Shown here piece by piece: positions 1 through 8,260 of a stretch of DNA of 64,000 bases; within the stretch, counting starts at the first letter, position 1; each line of letters starts with the position of its first letter. Below the pieces are notes generated by a model. That model ran no database searches, had not been told where the DNA came from, and saw nothing but the letters and a program-made list of their open reading frames with translations. Location: NCBI GenBank assembly GCA_958295875.1, contig OY282379.1, positions 2,356,001-2,420,000 on the forward strand, read 5' to 3'. The DNA comes from an uncultured Pseudomonadales bacterium (GTDB lineage: Bacteria; Pseudomonadota; Gammaproteobacteria; Pseudomonadales; Azotimanducaceae). Both the position numbers and the translations under genes were made by a program.

Positions 1-625
1 CGATGTCGCCATCCCGCAGCAGCTTGAGGCCAGTGGCCAGCGTGAGGTTGCCGCCACCGCTTTCGCCGGCAACGATGATGTTGTCCGCGTCGATGCCGAG
101 CTTGCCGGCGTTCGCGGCCACCCACTTCACGCCGGAGACGCAATCGTTCAAACCGGCGGGGTAGGGCGCCACTTCCGGCACCGAGGAGGCCGTCAAGCAG
201 TTGCGGAAGTCCACCATCGCCACCGCAACGCCTTGCGCGGCGATGATCCTGCCCCAAGCGCGATAGTTCCCGTCGAAGCAGGACATCACCATCATGCCGC
301 CGCCGTGGATGTAGTAGACGCATGGCTTCGCGTCATCCCCATCCGGACGAATGAATTGGATGTTGATGGTGTTGCCGTCCGGCTGCGACGGCACCTCGAA
401 CTTGGTGACCGTGAGGCCCCCTGAAGGGGCAATCTCTTCGGTGTCGCAGGTGTTCATGAACGCCTTCAGCGCCTCGTCCGCAGCGCGCGCCTCGGGCGTG
501 TTCGCTTGCGCCAATGCCTCTTCTCGGCTGGCTGTGTCCGACTGGGCGGGGATGGGGAACGCCCCCATCATGGCTTTGATGCGGGGCTCGATGCGCGGGT
601 CTTCCAGAATCTTGCTTTCGCTCAC
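1..625 (-). CDS. alpha/beta hydrolase, HSL-type esterase/lipase (3' end cut by window edge)
   Basis: About 208 codons are visible; the C-terminal third, including the catalytic Asp and His, lies outside the window. The oxyanion motif HGGG is near residue 109 and the nucleophile elbow GESGGG near residue 187, which together mark the hormone-sensitive-lipase (alpha/beta hydrolase 3) family of carboxylesterases. The start is a GTG at 625-623, one base after the stop of the upstream gene, with a purine-rich AGGGGGCG ahead of it. It is last in a run with a secreted protein and a Baeyer-Villiger-type flavoenzyme, so it may hydrolyse the ester or lactone made by that enzyme. That role is inference; the family call is firm. 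Confidence 0.85.
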   Translation of the reverse strand, partial: MSESKILEDPRIEPRIKAMMGAFPIPAQSDTASREEALAQANTPEARAADEALKAFMNTCDTEEIAPSGGLTVTKFEVPSQPDGNTINIQFIRPDGDDAKPCVYYIHGGGMMVMSCFDGNYRAWGRIIAAQGVAVAMVDFRNCLTASSVPEVAPYPAGLNDCVSGVKWVAANAGKLGIDADNIIVAGESGGGNLTLATGLKLLRDGDI

Positions 626-626
626 G

Positions 627-1700
627 TCACTCGCCCCCTACGCTCGCTTCGTAATCCGCTTCGAGCAGCCGCGCGCCGCGCAGGATGTTGCCGAGAGCGT
701 AGTTCGCCTCGTGGCAGGCGTATTCGTAGACGCTGCCGTCCGCGGCCGGCCAAGGATATTCGCCGCTCCAAGGCTCCTCCCACGAAGTGGGGTCTGTGAC
801 GGTGAAGTTGTAGCTCAACGTGTCTGCATCGATGCGGCGGAAGCGTTCCACCACATGCAAATCCGCCGAGGCGCCGAACATGTAAAGGCCAGACTTGTCG
901 CGGAAGTGCTTCGTCTCCACCACCAGCGTGTCGCCGTCCCACCAGCCGATGGAATCGCCCATCCACTTGCGCACTTCGGCCGGCCCATGCTCGCTGTTCA
1001 GGCGAATGATGCGAGCGTCATGCACCATCTCGTTCAAGATCATCACGTGGTCTGGCGTTTGCACGATGCGCTTCACGTTGTTGTAGAGCACCGGCAGCAT
1101 CGGCGGGCCGGATGTGGAGCCAAAGCCGAGCAAGCAGCGCTCGCCCAAGGGGCGGATTTCGGGATCGTCATAGGGGCCAACCGGGCGGTTCTGCTTCATC
1201 CACCAAGCCTCGCCGGTGTTCTCGCCGAAGAGGCTCAACACACCCATGGCGTTGGCCTGCCCCGCCGGCGTGAGCTGCGGCAACTGGCCGTTCGGCGGAT
1301 CGTGGATGATCGACGTGCGGTATTTGCCATCGACAACGAAGCCGTCGCTGCCAGGGTCGATCCAAAAGGCGTTGTAGCCGCCGACGTTGCCGGCCGCGCC
1401 GGGAGAGCCGTCGCCACCCACCGGCGGCGCGCCGCGGTTTGGGTCGCTCGGCTTGGAATCCGCTTCGATGATGCTCTGCACCAAGTCGTCGGCCAAGCTC
1501 TTGGCCTTCGCGGCCTCTTCCGGCGTGAGATACAGGTTGTCGCCGAACTCCTTCGGCCGTTGCAGCGGCGTGAGCGTGGCGATGTCGTAGACGCCGCTCA
1601 GGTCTGGCCGCCCATCTGCGGTGCGGGGAATGTCGGCGGCGGCGGTGAGCCCCCAAGATGCGGCCAATCCGGCGAGCAGGGAAAGCAGTGTGCGGGGCAT
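627..1700 (-). CDS. secreted hypothetical protein, 357 aa
   Basis: The N-terminus has a short basic end, a hydrophobic stretch and an A-A-A cleavage-like site near residue 22, so it is probably exported. A G-x-PDLSGVY-like segment follows (about residues 29-38), which I associate with a recurrent family of uncharacterised secreted proteins in proteobacteria. The rest is Trp-, Asp- and Gly-rich with no catalytic motif that I recognise. A GGAGG ribosome site precedes the ATG. The stop lies one base from the GTG of the downstream esterase, so the two are co-transcribed. The function is unknown; a periplasmic binding or enzymatic role with the adjacent esterase and monooxygenase is only a guess. 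Confidence 0.8.
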   Translation of the reverse strand: MPRTLLSLLAGLAASWGLTAAADIPRTADGRPDLSGVYDIATLTPLQRPKEFGDNLYLTPEEAAKAKSLADDLVQSIIEADSKPSDPNRGAPPVGGDGSPGAAGNVGGYNAFWIDPGSDGFVVDGKYRTSIIHDPPNGQLPQLTPAGQANAMGVLSLFGENTGEAWWMKQNRPVGPYDDPEIRPLGERCLLGFGSTSGPPMLPVLYNNVKRIVQTPDHVMILNEMVHDARIIRLNSEHGPAEVRKWMGDSIGWWDGDTLVVETKHFRDKSGLYMFGASADLHVVERFRRIDADTLSYNFTVTDPTSWEEPWSGEYPWPAADGSVYEYACHEANYALGNILRGARLLEADYEASVGGE

Positions 1701-1784
1701 GGCGAGCCTCCGTTTTTCGGTGCAGTCGCGCCTAACATACCAGAGGTTGCCGCCCGTCGGCGACGCCCCGCCCCGGCGTGCCGA

Positions 1785-3392
1785 TCAGTTGCTCAGGGCG
1801 AACCCCTCATAGCCTTGCGCGGCCACCGCGTCGCACCGCTCGACGTAGAGCGGATAGCCGACGTAGGGCATGAAGACGCGGGGCTTGCCGGGCACGTTGG
1901 CACCGAGATACCAAGAGTTGCAGGTGGGATAGAGCGTCTCGCCGGCGATGGCGTTGACATGCGCCACCCACTCCTCCTGCGCCTGCTCCGTGGCTTCGAT
2001 GGCCGCGAGGCCATGGCCACGCAGATGCGCGATGCAGGCGGCGATCCAATCCACATGCTGCTGGATGGACACCAGCATGTTCGTCAACACCGAAGGGCTG
2101 CCGGGGCCAGAGATCATGAAGAGGTTGGGGAAGCCGGCCACGGCCAAGCCCAGGTAAGTGACTGGCCCCGCAGACCACTTGTCTTTCAGTGCTTCGCCGC
2201 CGCGACCGCGAATGTCGATGCGGTTCAACGTGCCAGTCATCGCGTCGAAGCCCGTCGCCAGCACTAGGCAATCGACTGCATGCGTTTCGCCGCCGGCCAC
2301 CACGCCTTCCGGCGTGATCTCTTCAATCGGCGCTTCGCGCACATCCACCAGCGTCACGTTGGGGCGGTTGAATGTTTCGTAGTAGCCGGTGTCCAGACAA
2401 GGCCGCTTGCAGCCGATGACGTTGCTCGGCGAGAGCAGCGCGGCGGTATGCGGGTTCTCCACCACTTCCGCGATGCGCTCGCGCACGAACTGCGCCGCCG
2501 TCTCGTTGGATTCGCGGCTCACCAGCAAGTCGTTGTAGCCAATCAGGAAGGAGAAGCCTCCCCTCTGCCAACCGGATTCGTATTGGCGTTGCCGGGCTTC
2601 CGCGTCGTCTTCCAAGGCGCCGCCGGGGCGCATGGGCATGTCTGCGCCGAGGGCGCCGGGCATCTTGCTGTTGCGGGCGCGGAAGGCGTCGTACTCCGCC
2701 TTCACGGAGCTTTGCACTGCTGGGCTCAGCGGGCCATTGCGCGCGGGAATCGAGTAGTTCGGGGTGCGTTGAAACACCGTGAGGTGGCGCGCTTGGGCGG
2801 CGATGATGGGTATCGCTTGGATGGCTGAGGAGCCAGTGCCAATGATGCCGACGCGCTGATCCGAGAAATCCACCCCTTCGTGGGGCCACTTGCCGGTGTG
2901 GTGAACATCGCCGCGGAAACTCTCCAGCCCCTTGAAATGTGGCGTGTTGGTGGAGGAGAGGCAGCCGGTTGCCATGATGCAGAAGTGCGCGGCGACGCGC
3001 GTTCCGGCGTCTGTCTCGATGCGCCAGAGGTTGGCGTCTTCATCGAATGTCGCGGCGGTGACGCGGGTGTTGAACGCAAAGTGGCGCTTGAGATCGAAAC
3101 GGTCTGCCACATGGTTGGCGTAGCGCAGGATTTCCGGTTGTCCAGCGTAGCGCTCAGACCATTCCCATTCCTGCTGCAGGGCGTCATCGAACTGATAGGA
3201 GTACTCCATGCTCTCCACGTCGCAGCGGGCGCCGGGGTACCGATTCCAGTACCAAGTGCCGCCGACGTCCCCGCCGGCCTCGAAACCACGCACCGTCAAC
3301 CCGGCTTGGTGCAGCCGGTGCGCCATGTAAAGCCCGGCAAAGCCGGCGCCGACGATCACGGCCTCCGCACGCTCGAATCGTTCCGCCATCAT
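1785..3392 (-). CDS. flavin-containing monooxygenase, Baeyer-Villiger type
   Basis: 535 aa, the usual length for type I Baeyer-Villiger monooxygenases. An FAD-binding GAGFAG loop lies near residue 15 with a GGTWYWNRYPGARCD segment after it. The BVMO fingerprint FxGxxxHxxxWP is present as FRGDVHHTGKWP near residue 165, and an NADPH-binding GTGSSAIQ loop follows near 187. Such enzymes insert oxygen next to a ketone to give an ester or lactone, using NADPH and O2. Two ATGs are adjacent (3392 and 3389), with GGGGAGA just upstream. The genes after it encode a secreted protein and an HSL-type esterase, which fits a ketone-to-ester-to-acid route. The substrate is unknown. Confidence 0.9.
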   Translation of the reverse strand: MMAERFERAEAVIVGAGFAGLYMAHRLHQAGLTVRGFEAGGDVGGTWYWNRYPGARCDVESMEYSYQFDDALQQEWEWSERYAGQPEILRYANHVADRFDLKRHFAFNTRVTAATFDEDANLWRIETDAGTRVAAHFCIMATGCLSSTNTPHFKGLESFRGDVHHTGKWPHEGVDFSDQRVGIIGTGSSAIQAIPIIAAQARHLTVFQRTPNYSIPARNGPLSPAVQSSVKAEYDAFRARNSKMPGALGADMPMRPGGALEDDAEARQRQYESGWQRGGFSFLIGYNDLLVSRESNETAAQFVRERIAEVVENPHTAALLSPSNVIGCKRPCLDTGYYETFNRPNVTLVDVREAPIEEITPEGVVAGGETHAVDCLVLATGFDAMTGTLNRIDIRGRGGEALKDKWSAGPVTYLGLAVAGFPNLFMISGPGSPSVLTNMLVSIQQHVDWIAACIAHLRGHGLAAIEATEQAQEEWVAHVNAIAGETLYPTCNSWYLGANVPGKPRVFMPYVGYPLYVERCDAVAAQGYEGFALSN

Positions 3393-3426
3393 GTTCTCCC
3401 CCGATCGGCGAGGCCGGATTCTACGC

Positions 3427-3683
3427 CAGCCTTCGGCGCTGGCGGAGGGAGCTGCGGGGCATGGCGGCTCGAGGCGGTTTGGCCGTGGATCCGCGCAGCC
3501 CTACCGCCCTGGCGAGGGAGCCATTAGGTCGGCGGGCTTGACAGCCTTCGGCGCTGGCGAAGGGAGCTGCGGGGCATGGCGGCACGAGGCGGTTTGGCCG
3601 TGGATCCGCGCAGCCCTACCGCCCTGGCGAGGGAGCCATTAAGTCGGCGGGTTTGACAGCCCTCGGTGCTGGCGGAGGGAGCT
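3427..3683. repeat. 115-bp tandem direct repeat, two full copies plus a partial third
   Basis: Units begin at 3427, 3542 and 3657, exactly 115 bp apart, each opening with CAGCC(T/C)TCGG(C/T)GCTGG. The first two copies differ at only a few positions (for example GGCTCGAGG versus GGCACGAGG); the third stops after about 27 bp. The end of each unit gives a TTGACA hexamer (about 3538-3543 and 3653-3658). The array fills most of the divergent intergenic space between the monooxygenase and the dioxygenase and ends directly at the -10-like box of the latter. No coding potential is evident and the units lack short-palindrome/spacer structure, so it is not CRISPR. Confidence 0.9.
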
Positions 3684-3710
3684 ATACTCGGCTTTCCTCG
3701 GTTCAGGAAG
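3683..3710 (+). promoter_or_regulatory. -10-like box and ribosome site of the dioxygenase gene
   Basis: TATACT at 3683-3688 resembles a sigma-70 -10 box, and AGGAAG at 3705-3710 is a ribosome site seven bases before the ATG at 3718. The nearest TTGACA (3653-3658, inside the tandem repeat) is 24 bp from the -10 box, too far for a standard promoter, so activity may need an activator or use another -35. Confidence 0.45.
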
Positions 3711-3717
3711 AAGCGCG

Positions 3718-4596
3718 ATGGACGCTGACCGCTGGCACGGCACCTCGACCATGCCGCCCGCCTACAAGCTCATCAAGGAACGGGGGCTTGACAAGCATCT
3801 GACGGAACTTGAAGCCTACGGGCTGACCATCCTCACGCCAGAGGAGATTGGCGAGCCCGATCTGCTCGAACGGACGCGGGAAGCCGTGCTGCGCATCGCC
3901 GAAGCCCGCACCGGCGTGAGGCACGACATCGACACCGGCGCGCACGGCTCGATGGATGTGGTCGGCTCCAACGACAGCCAATATCTGTTGTTCTCCTTCC
4001 TCGAAGAAGACCCAGTGTTCGAGGAGATCATTCAACACCGGATGACCTTGCCCATCATTGATTACTACTTGGGCGAGGACTGTCAGCTCTCGTCGCTCAC
4101 TTGCTTCATCAAGTGGCAGAACGAGCAGGGCTATGGGCCTAACTTGGGCTTGCACAACGATTCCGGCCTGTACCGCGCTGGGCCGCTGCCGGGCCGCCCA
4201 CATGTGTTCAACACGAACTGGATTCTCACGGACTACACGTTGGACAACGGCGCCTTCTGCATCGTGCCCGGCTCGCACAAGCTCTGCCGGCATCCAAAGC
4301 CGGGCGAGGGCGTGGAGGACGCCGTGCCGGTGGAAGCGCCGGCTGGCTCCGTGCTGGTGTTCCACGGCAACGTTTGGCATGGCGCCTTCCCGCGCAAGAA
4401 CCCAGGCTTGCGGCTCTCCATCAATGCCTATTACTGCGGCGGCCACTACCGTGCGCAGGAGAGTTTCCGCGGGCGCATCAGCGAAGCGATGGTGGCGCGC
4501 AACGGCGAGCGCTTCCAACAGCTCGTGGGCTACGACGACATCTGGGGCTTCAGCGACGCGCGCGGGCCAATGTCTTGGTACAAACGGGCGTCGTAA
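3718..4596 (+). CDS. phytanoyl-CoA dioxygenase (PhyH) family protein
   Basis: 292 aa, normal for the family of non-haem Fe(II)/2-oxoglutarate oxygenases. The iron facial triad is visible: H-N-D (HxD) near residues 146-148 and a distal His in WHGAF near 221. An Arg ten residues further on (GLRLS) is the expected 2-oxoglutarate ligand. Such enzymes hydroxylate CoA esters or small molecules; the substrate cannot be read from sequence. It is divergent from the monooxygenase gene across the 115-bp repeat. A second, distinct family member lies at 44281-45192. Its last codons may overlap the start of a small membrane protein. Confidence 0.88.
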   Translation: MDADRWHGTSTMPPAYKLIKERGLDKHLTELEAYGLTILTPEEIGEPDLLERTREAVLRIAEARTGVRHDIDTGAHGSMDVVGSNDSQYLLFSFLEEDPVFEEIIQHRMTLPIIDYYLGEDCQLSSLTCFIKWQNEQGYGPNLGLHNDSGLYRAGPLPGRPHVFNTNWILTDYTLDNGAFCIVPGSHKLCRHPKPGEGVEDAVPVEAPAGSVLVFHGNVWHGAFPRKNPGLRLSINAYYCGGHYRAQESFRGRISEAMVARNGERFQQLVGYDDIWGFSDARGPMSWYKRAS

Positions 4597-4988
4597 TCCC
4601 GCACTGGCAGGCGCAACTCGCCAAGCGCTACCCCGCCGTGGCCGTGGGCTGCGGGCTTGGGGTTGTGGCGCTTGTCGTGTGGAGCGCGTGGCCGCCCTTG
4701 GGCTGGGCCTTCGTGGCGCTCGTTGCATGGGCGGCCTTCGCGCCGTGGCTCTTCTACGCCTCAAGCCACGTCGCCTTGCGAACCGGCGCTCTGGCCGCCT
4801 GGTACCGGCTGCTAGCGCCGACCGCGTTGCTGGGCGGCGTCGCCGTCTTGGCATGGCAGGTGGCGACGCGAGACGTCTACGAGTTCCCCTTGGCGGTGGT
4901 TGCCGTGCCACTCGCGCAGCTCATCGTCGTGCTGCCGTTCGTGCTGAATACGTCGACGGATACGACGATTAGGGGGAAGGCGGGCTAG
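4575..4988 (+). CDS. small multi-spanning membrane protein, hypothetical
   Basis: The frame from a TTG at 4575 (overlapping the dioxygenase end by about 22 bp) gives 137 aa with four strongly hydrophobic segments and a short charged tail. Alternating hydrophobic stretches in a GC-rich frame support real coding, but the start is uncertain because there is no ATG or GTG close to the dioxygenase stop; an internal GTG is also possible. No family is recognised. If real, it is translationally coupled to the dioxygenase. Confidence 0.45.
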   Translation: MVQTGVVIPHWQAQLAKRYPAVAVGCGLGVVALVVWSAWPPLGWAFVALVAWAAFAPWLFYASSHVALRTGALAAWYRLLAPTALLGGVAVLAWQVATRDVYEFPLAVVAVPLAQLIVVLPFVLNTSTDTTIRGKAG

Positions 4989-5266
4989 GCGGGGCCGGTC
5001 TTGGCCCAGAGGATGGGGTGGCGTATCCGGCGGGCAGGTTTAGGTTTCCGCCTCTCGGGACCCCGCGCCGCGCTTTGCGACTACTTGAAGACGACACGGG
5101 TGCAAGCCTATGGCCGCATAGGCGAGAAGCGGGGGAGGCTAGGTCTCTCGCGTTGGCGAGATGTGCCGATGGGCGCGGCTGTGTTCTCTATGGGTTTGGC
5201 AGGTGCCGAATGGCGCATCGCGGGTGTGAACTGCTCGGGGACGCCCTCGTCTCTCGCGGATATGCC

Positions 5267-5653
5267 TCACCAGAGGCGCCGAACGCCGTATCGATCGAAG
5301 GCTTTGTCGGCAGAAACAAGCGTTAGATTCTGGGACAACGCTTGGGCGATCAGCATTCGGTCGAACGGATCTCTGTGCGGGCCGGGAAGCCTTCCCGCCC
5401 TCTCAGCGTCTTCAACCGAGATCGGCAGCTGCTCGAATCCCTGCGTCGCAATGGCGCCTGCCACATCCTCTGCCACTTCCACTGCCTCTTGAAGCTTGCC
5501 GAGGCGATGCTTCGTGGCGATCTCCCATGCCGACGCCGCGCTCACGACCACGCCATTGTCCCCATCCTCAATGGTGCGTCGAACCTTCGCTGGCAACCGC
5601 ACGTTTCCCTCCAACCACCAGAGGAAGGCGTGCGTGTCTAGCAGCAGACGCAT
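5267..5653 (-). CDS. PIN-domain toxin, VapC-like
   Basis: 128 aa, typical for VapC-type ribonucleases that cleave RNA with a Mg2+-binding acidic cluster. The acidic residues are in place: D6 (LLLDTHAFLWW), E44 (SAWEIATK), D95/D98 (HRDPFDRM) and D116 (VSADKAF). It starts three bases after the stop of a Phd-type antitoxin gene, the standard antitoxin-first order. The LDTHAFLWW opening is the subtype normally paired with Phd/YefM antitoxins. The pair would act in plasmid- or island-like maintenance or stress response. Confidence 0.9.
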   Translation of the reverse strand: MRLLLDTHAFLWWLEGNVRLPAKVRRTIEDGDNGVVVSAASAWEIATKHRLGKLQEAVEVAEDVAGAIATQGFEQLPISVEDAERAGRLPGPHRDPFDRMLIAQALSQNLTLVSADKAFDRYGVRRLW

Positions 5654-5656
5654 CGG

Positions 5657-5893
5657 TCACGCTCTGCCTTCCCAACGTGCTAACTCGTCGTCCGGCAACG
5701 GCTCCAGAATGCTCTCGTCCACGACGATTCGCCCCTTCATGGCACCGAAACGTCGCTTGCCCTTGGGCCGGCAGGGAACGAGCCGGACGACGGGTTCGCC
5801 ACGACGGGCGATGACCACCTCTTCGCCAGCTTCCGCTTGGGCCAGCAGGCGGGAGAGATGCGTCTTGGCTTGATGGACGTTAACAGTCGGCAT
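5657..5893 (-). CDS. Phd/YefM-family antitoxin
   Basis: 78 aa. The N-terminal VNVHQAKTHLSRLL and GEEVVIARRGEPVVRLVP segments are the Phd/YefM DNA-binding fold, and the acidic C-terminal tail is the usual toxin-neutralising part. It lies directly upstream of the PIN toxin gene with a three-base gap. Such antitoxins repress their own promoter, so the operator should lie in 5894-5930. The pairing makes this call firm. Confidence 0.9.
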   Translation of the reverse strand: MPTVNVHQAKTHLSRLLAQAEAGEEVVIARRGEPVVRLVPCRPKGKRRFGAMKGRIVVDESILEPLPDDELARWEGRA

Positions 5894-6106
5894 GATGGAC
5901 TCCCTTGTTGACTAGAAGCATAGCTAGGTCGGGCTTGGCGTCAAGGTTGCATCTGGGTGCTGTGCGGCCGGACAAGGCGAGCCTTCGATGCGGTGGCTTG
6001 GACAGCGTGTTGACCGGGCCGCGGGGCCGGTCGCGCTCTCTAGCAGCCCGCCTCTGCGACGGTGGCTCGAGCCGAGCTTTTGCTGCGCAACGACCAGATC
6101 AAGAGG

Positions 6107-6373
6107 TCAAACAGCAGGAAAGGGCTGCTCGCGAAGCTGCCGAACATGGGCGTCCACATCGGCGATGTCGTCTCTGTCCTGCCACATGCGAAAGGCGGGC
6201 ATCCGTTCTTCTTCATCGTCCAACACCGGTGCTTGGCCCATGCCCACCAAGCGAGCCCTGGGCTTGCCGCGGTAGGTGATGGTGACCGCCTGGCCGCGGT
6301 CCACGCAGGCGAGCGCCACCCCGATCTTGGTTCTCAGCTCCTTCGCCGTCATCTGCACGGTTTTGTGCCTCAC
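6107..6373 (-). CDS. solitary Phd/YefM-like antitoxin
   Basis: 88 aa. The first half (MTAKELRTKIGVALACVDRGQAVTITYRGKPRARLVG, described here only by its fold) has the Phd/YefM pattern: two helices then a strand pair with the R-GKPRARLV signature. The C-terminal half is acidic and helical, as expected for a toxin-binding tail. No toxin frame follows on the same strand in 5894-6106, where a PIN or Fic partner would be expected. It is either an orphan, a decayed pair, or acts on the adjacent VapC-like toxin. A start at the internal ATG is also possible. Confidence 0.7.
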   Translation of the reverse strand: MRHKTVQMTAKELRTKIGVALACVDRGQAVTITYRGKPRARLVGMGQAPVLDDEEERMPAFRMWQDRDDIADVDAHVRQLREQPFPAV

Positions 6374-6434
6374 CAGAGTTGACGCTCGGAGTGTACGCCT
6401 TAGCTGCTGTCGGATAGGGGCGGTTGCGGGACGG

Positions 6435-8141
6435 CTAGTCCGCCCCGGCGACTTCCTCTGGCAAAAGATGACGCTCGCTCACGGGCCGCATCAGGGCATT
6501 CGCCACCAGCGCGACGAGCAACAGCCCCACCATTAGAAACATCGTTGAGTCGTAGAGTGAGGTGCCTGGATGTGGCACGCCTGCTGGCGCGATGTCCATC
6601 AGCTTGGCCACCGTTACGGTCTTCTCTCGTATCAGCAGCTCCAGTTGGTCGATGCCGGCGCCGAATCGTTCGCGGAAGGTGTCCGGGTTGGCTTGGCTGG
6701 CGAGGTCTCGGATGGCGCGCCCCTCGGCCCGCTGCCGCAGTGTGGTAATCGCCAACGGCCCAAGCAGCCCCGCCGCGCTCCAAGCTGTCAGCAGCCGGCC
6801 GTGAATGCCGCCCACGAAACGTGTGCCGAACACGTCCGCCAAGTAGGCAGGGATGGTGGCAAAGCCGCCGCCGTACATTGTGAAAATCAGCATCGTGGCC
6901 GCGTAGAAGTAGACCAGCCAAATGATCGATGGGCTGACGCTCACTTGGTGGGCGGCGAGCGGAATGGATAGATACAACGCGCTTCCCAGAGCAAAGAATA
7001 TCCAGTACGTCTGTTTGCGCCCCAGATAGTCCGACGCGCTGGCCCAGCAGAACCGCCCGCCCATGTTGAACACGCTAATCATCACGACATAGGTAGCAAC
7101 GAACGCGCCATCCACGATGTGGGGTAGGGTGGAACCGAAAATCTCGGTCATCATTGTGCTGGCCACCCCTAGTACGCCGATGCCGGCGGTCACGTTCAGG
7201 CACAGCATCAGCCACAGCAGATAGAACTGCGGCGTCTTCAACGCTTGGTCGATGTCCACGTTGCGCTGCGTCATCATGCGTTCCGCTGCTTTGCTCTCAT
7301 CCGGGGGCACCCAGCCGGGCGGGTGCCAGCCGGGTGGGGGAGTGCGGAAGGCGAAGGCCGCCGCGGCCATCACAGCGAGATACGCCACGCCCAGGACGAT
7401 GAACGTCCCCAATATGCCGACGCTGCCCGTCCCGACCAGATAGACCCCTTCCGGGCCCGGAACGATCATCTGTGGCACGTCGTGCGCGGCCACGATGACG
7501 ACTTCGCGCAGGCCACTAGCCGTTTCCGCGAAGCGCCGCCCCGCTATCGTCACCAGTTCCACATTGGCAAAATCGCCCAGATACTCCGGCGCCAGGTAGA
7601 ACGTGCGGATCAGAAACTCTTTGAGCGGCGCCGCGATGATGGCACCGCCACCAAAGCCCATGATCGCCAGCCCCGTGGCCATCCCGCGCCGGTCCGGGAA
7701 CCAGCGCAGCAGCATGCTCACCGGCGACACGTAGCCTAGGCCCAAGCCGCAACCACCCAGCACGCCATACCCTAGATAGAGCAGCCACAATTGCTGGGCA
7801 TGGATGCCGGCGGCTGCCACCAGAAAGCCGCCGCCCCAACACGCTGCGGACACCATTCCAACCAGACGTGGCCCCACTTGCTCCAGCCAGCGCCCGCCGA
7901 AAGCCGCAGCCAGCCCTAGGCAGACGATCGCGACTGTGAAAATCCAGACGACTTGCGAGAGGTTCCAGTCTCCGCTGGCGCTGGCAACAACGCCTTGAAC
8001 CCGCGTGAGCGGGGCATTGAACAGGCTCCACGCATAGACGGCGCCGATGCAAAGGTGGATGGCAACCGACGCCAGCGGCGCCAGCCACCGATTGAAGTGG
8101 TCGGGAGCGACAGTCCGCTCTTTGGAGAATATCGATGCCAT
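6435..8141 (-). CDS. MFS transporter, oxalate/formate antiporter (OFA) family
   Basis: 568 aa with about twelve hydrophobic segments, longer than the roughly 400-450 of a minimal MFS protein because of a central loop near residues 200-320. The opening (LCIGAVYAWSLFNAPL) and the segment RWFPDRRGMATGLAIMGFGGGA in the loop after helix 4 are characteristic of the OFA family of monocarboxylate or dicarboxylate carriers. The substrate is uncertain. It lies just downstream of drmB on the same strand, separated by about 120 bp; I do not consider it part of the defence system. Inner membrane. Confidence 0.85.
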   Translation of the reverse strand: MASIFSKERTVAPDHFNRWLAPLASVAIHLCIGAVYAWSLFNAPLTRVQGVVASASGDWNLSQVVWIFTVAIVCLGLAAAFGGRWLEQVGPRLVGMVSAACWGGGFLVAAAGIHAQQLWLLYLGYGVLGGCGLGLGYVSPVSMLLRWFPDRRGMATGLAIMGFGGGAIIAAPLKEFLIRTFYLAPEYLGDFANVELVTIAGRRFAETASGLREVVIVAAHDVPQMIVPGPEGVYLVGTGSVGILGTFIVLGVAYLAVMAAAAFAFRTPPPGWHPPGWVPPDESKAAERMMTQRNVDIDQALKTPQFYLLWLMLCLNVTAGIGVLGVASTMMTEIFGSTLPHIVDGAFVATYVVMISVFNMGGRFCWASASDYLGRKQTYWIFFALGSALYLSIPLAAHQVSVSPSIIWLVYFYAATMLIFTMYGGGFATIPAYLADVFGTRFVGGIHGRLLTAWSAAGLLGPLAITTLRQRAEGRAIRDLASQANPDTFRERFGAGIDQLELLIREKTVTVAKLMDIAPAGVPHPGTSLYDSTMFLMVGLLLVALVANALMRPVSERHLLPEEVAGAD

Positions 8142-8260
8142 CGGATTGCCGAGCCCGCCTCCCTGACAGCTAGGCCGTGTTGACGTTCATCGTCGCGTGC
8201 GCTCGCACGGGGCTCTGTTGGCGTGGCCATGGTGGCCCGTGCGCACCGTTGCCGCACGAC

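Noticed and set aside
351..2267. A 638-codon open frame on the plus strand
   Set aside because: It is antisense to the secreted protein and monooxygenase genes, which have recognisable motifs; long antisense frames are expected in GC-rich DNA. The same holds for plus-strand frames at 8678-10084 and 40964-42928 and a minus-strand frame at 31705-33807.
3427..3683. CRISPR array
   Set aside because: The whole 115-bp unit is repeated, so there are no variable spacers and no cas genes nearby.
8142..8260. drmC after drmB
   Set aside because: Only 119 bp lie between drmB and the carrier gene, too short for the ~250-residue protein, and no HKD motif is visible in nearby frames.
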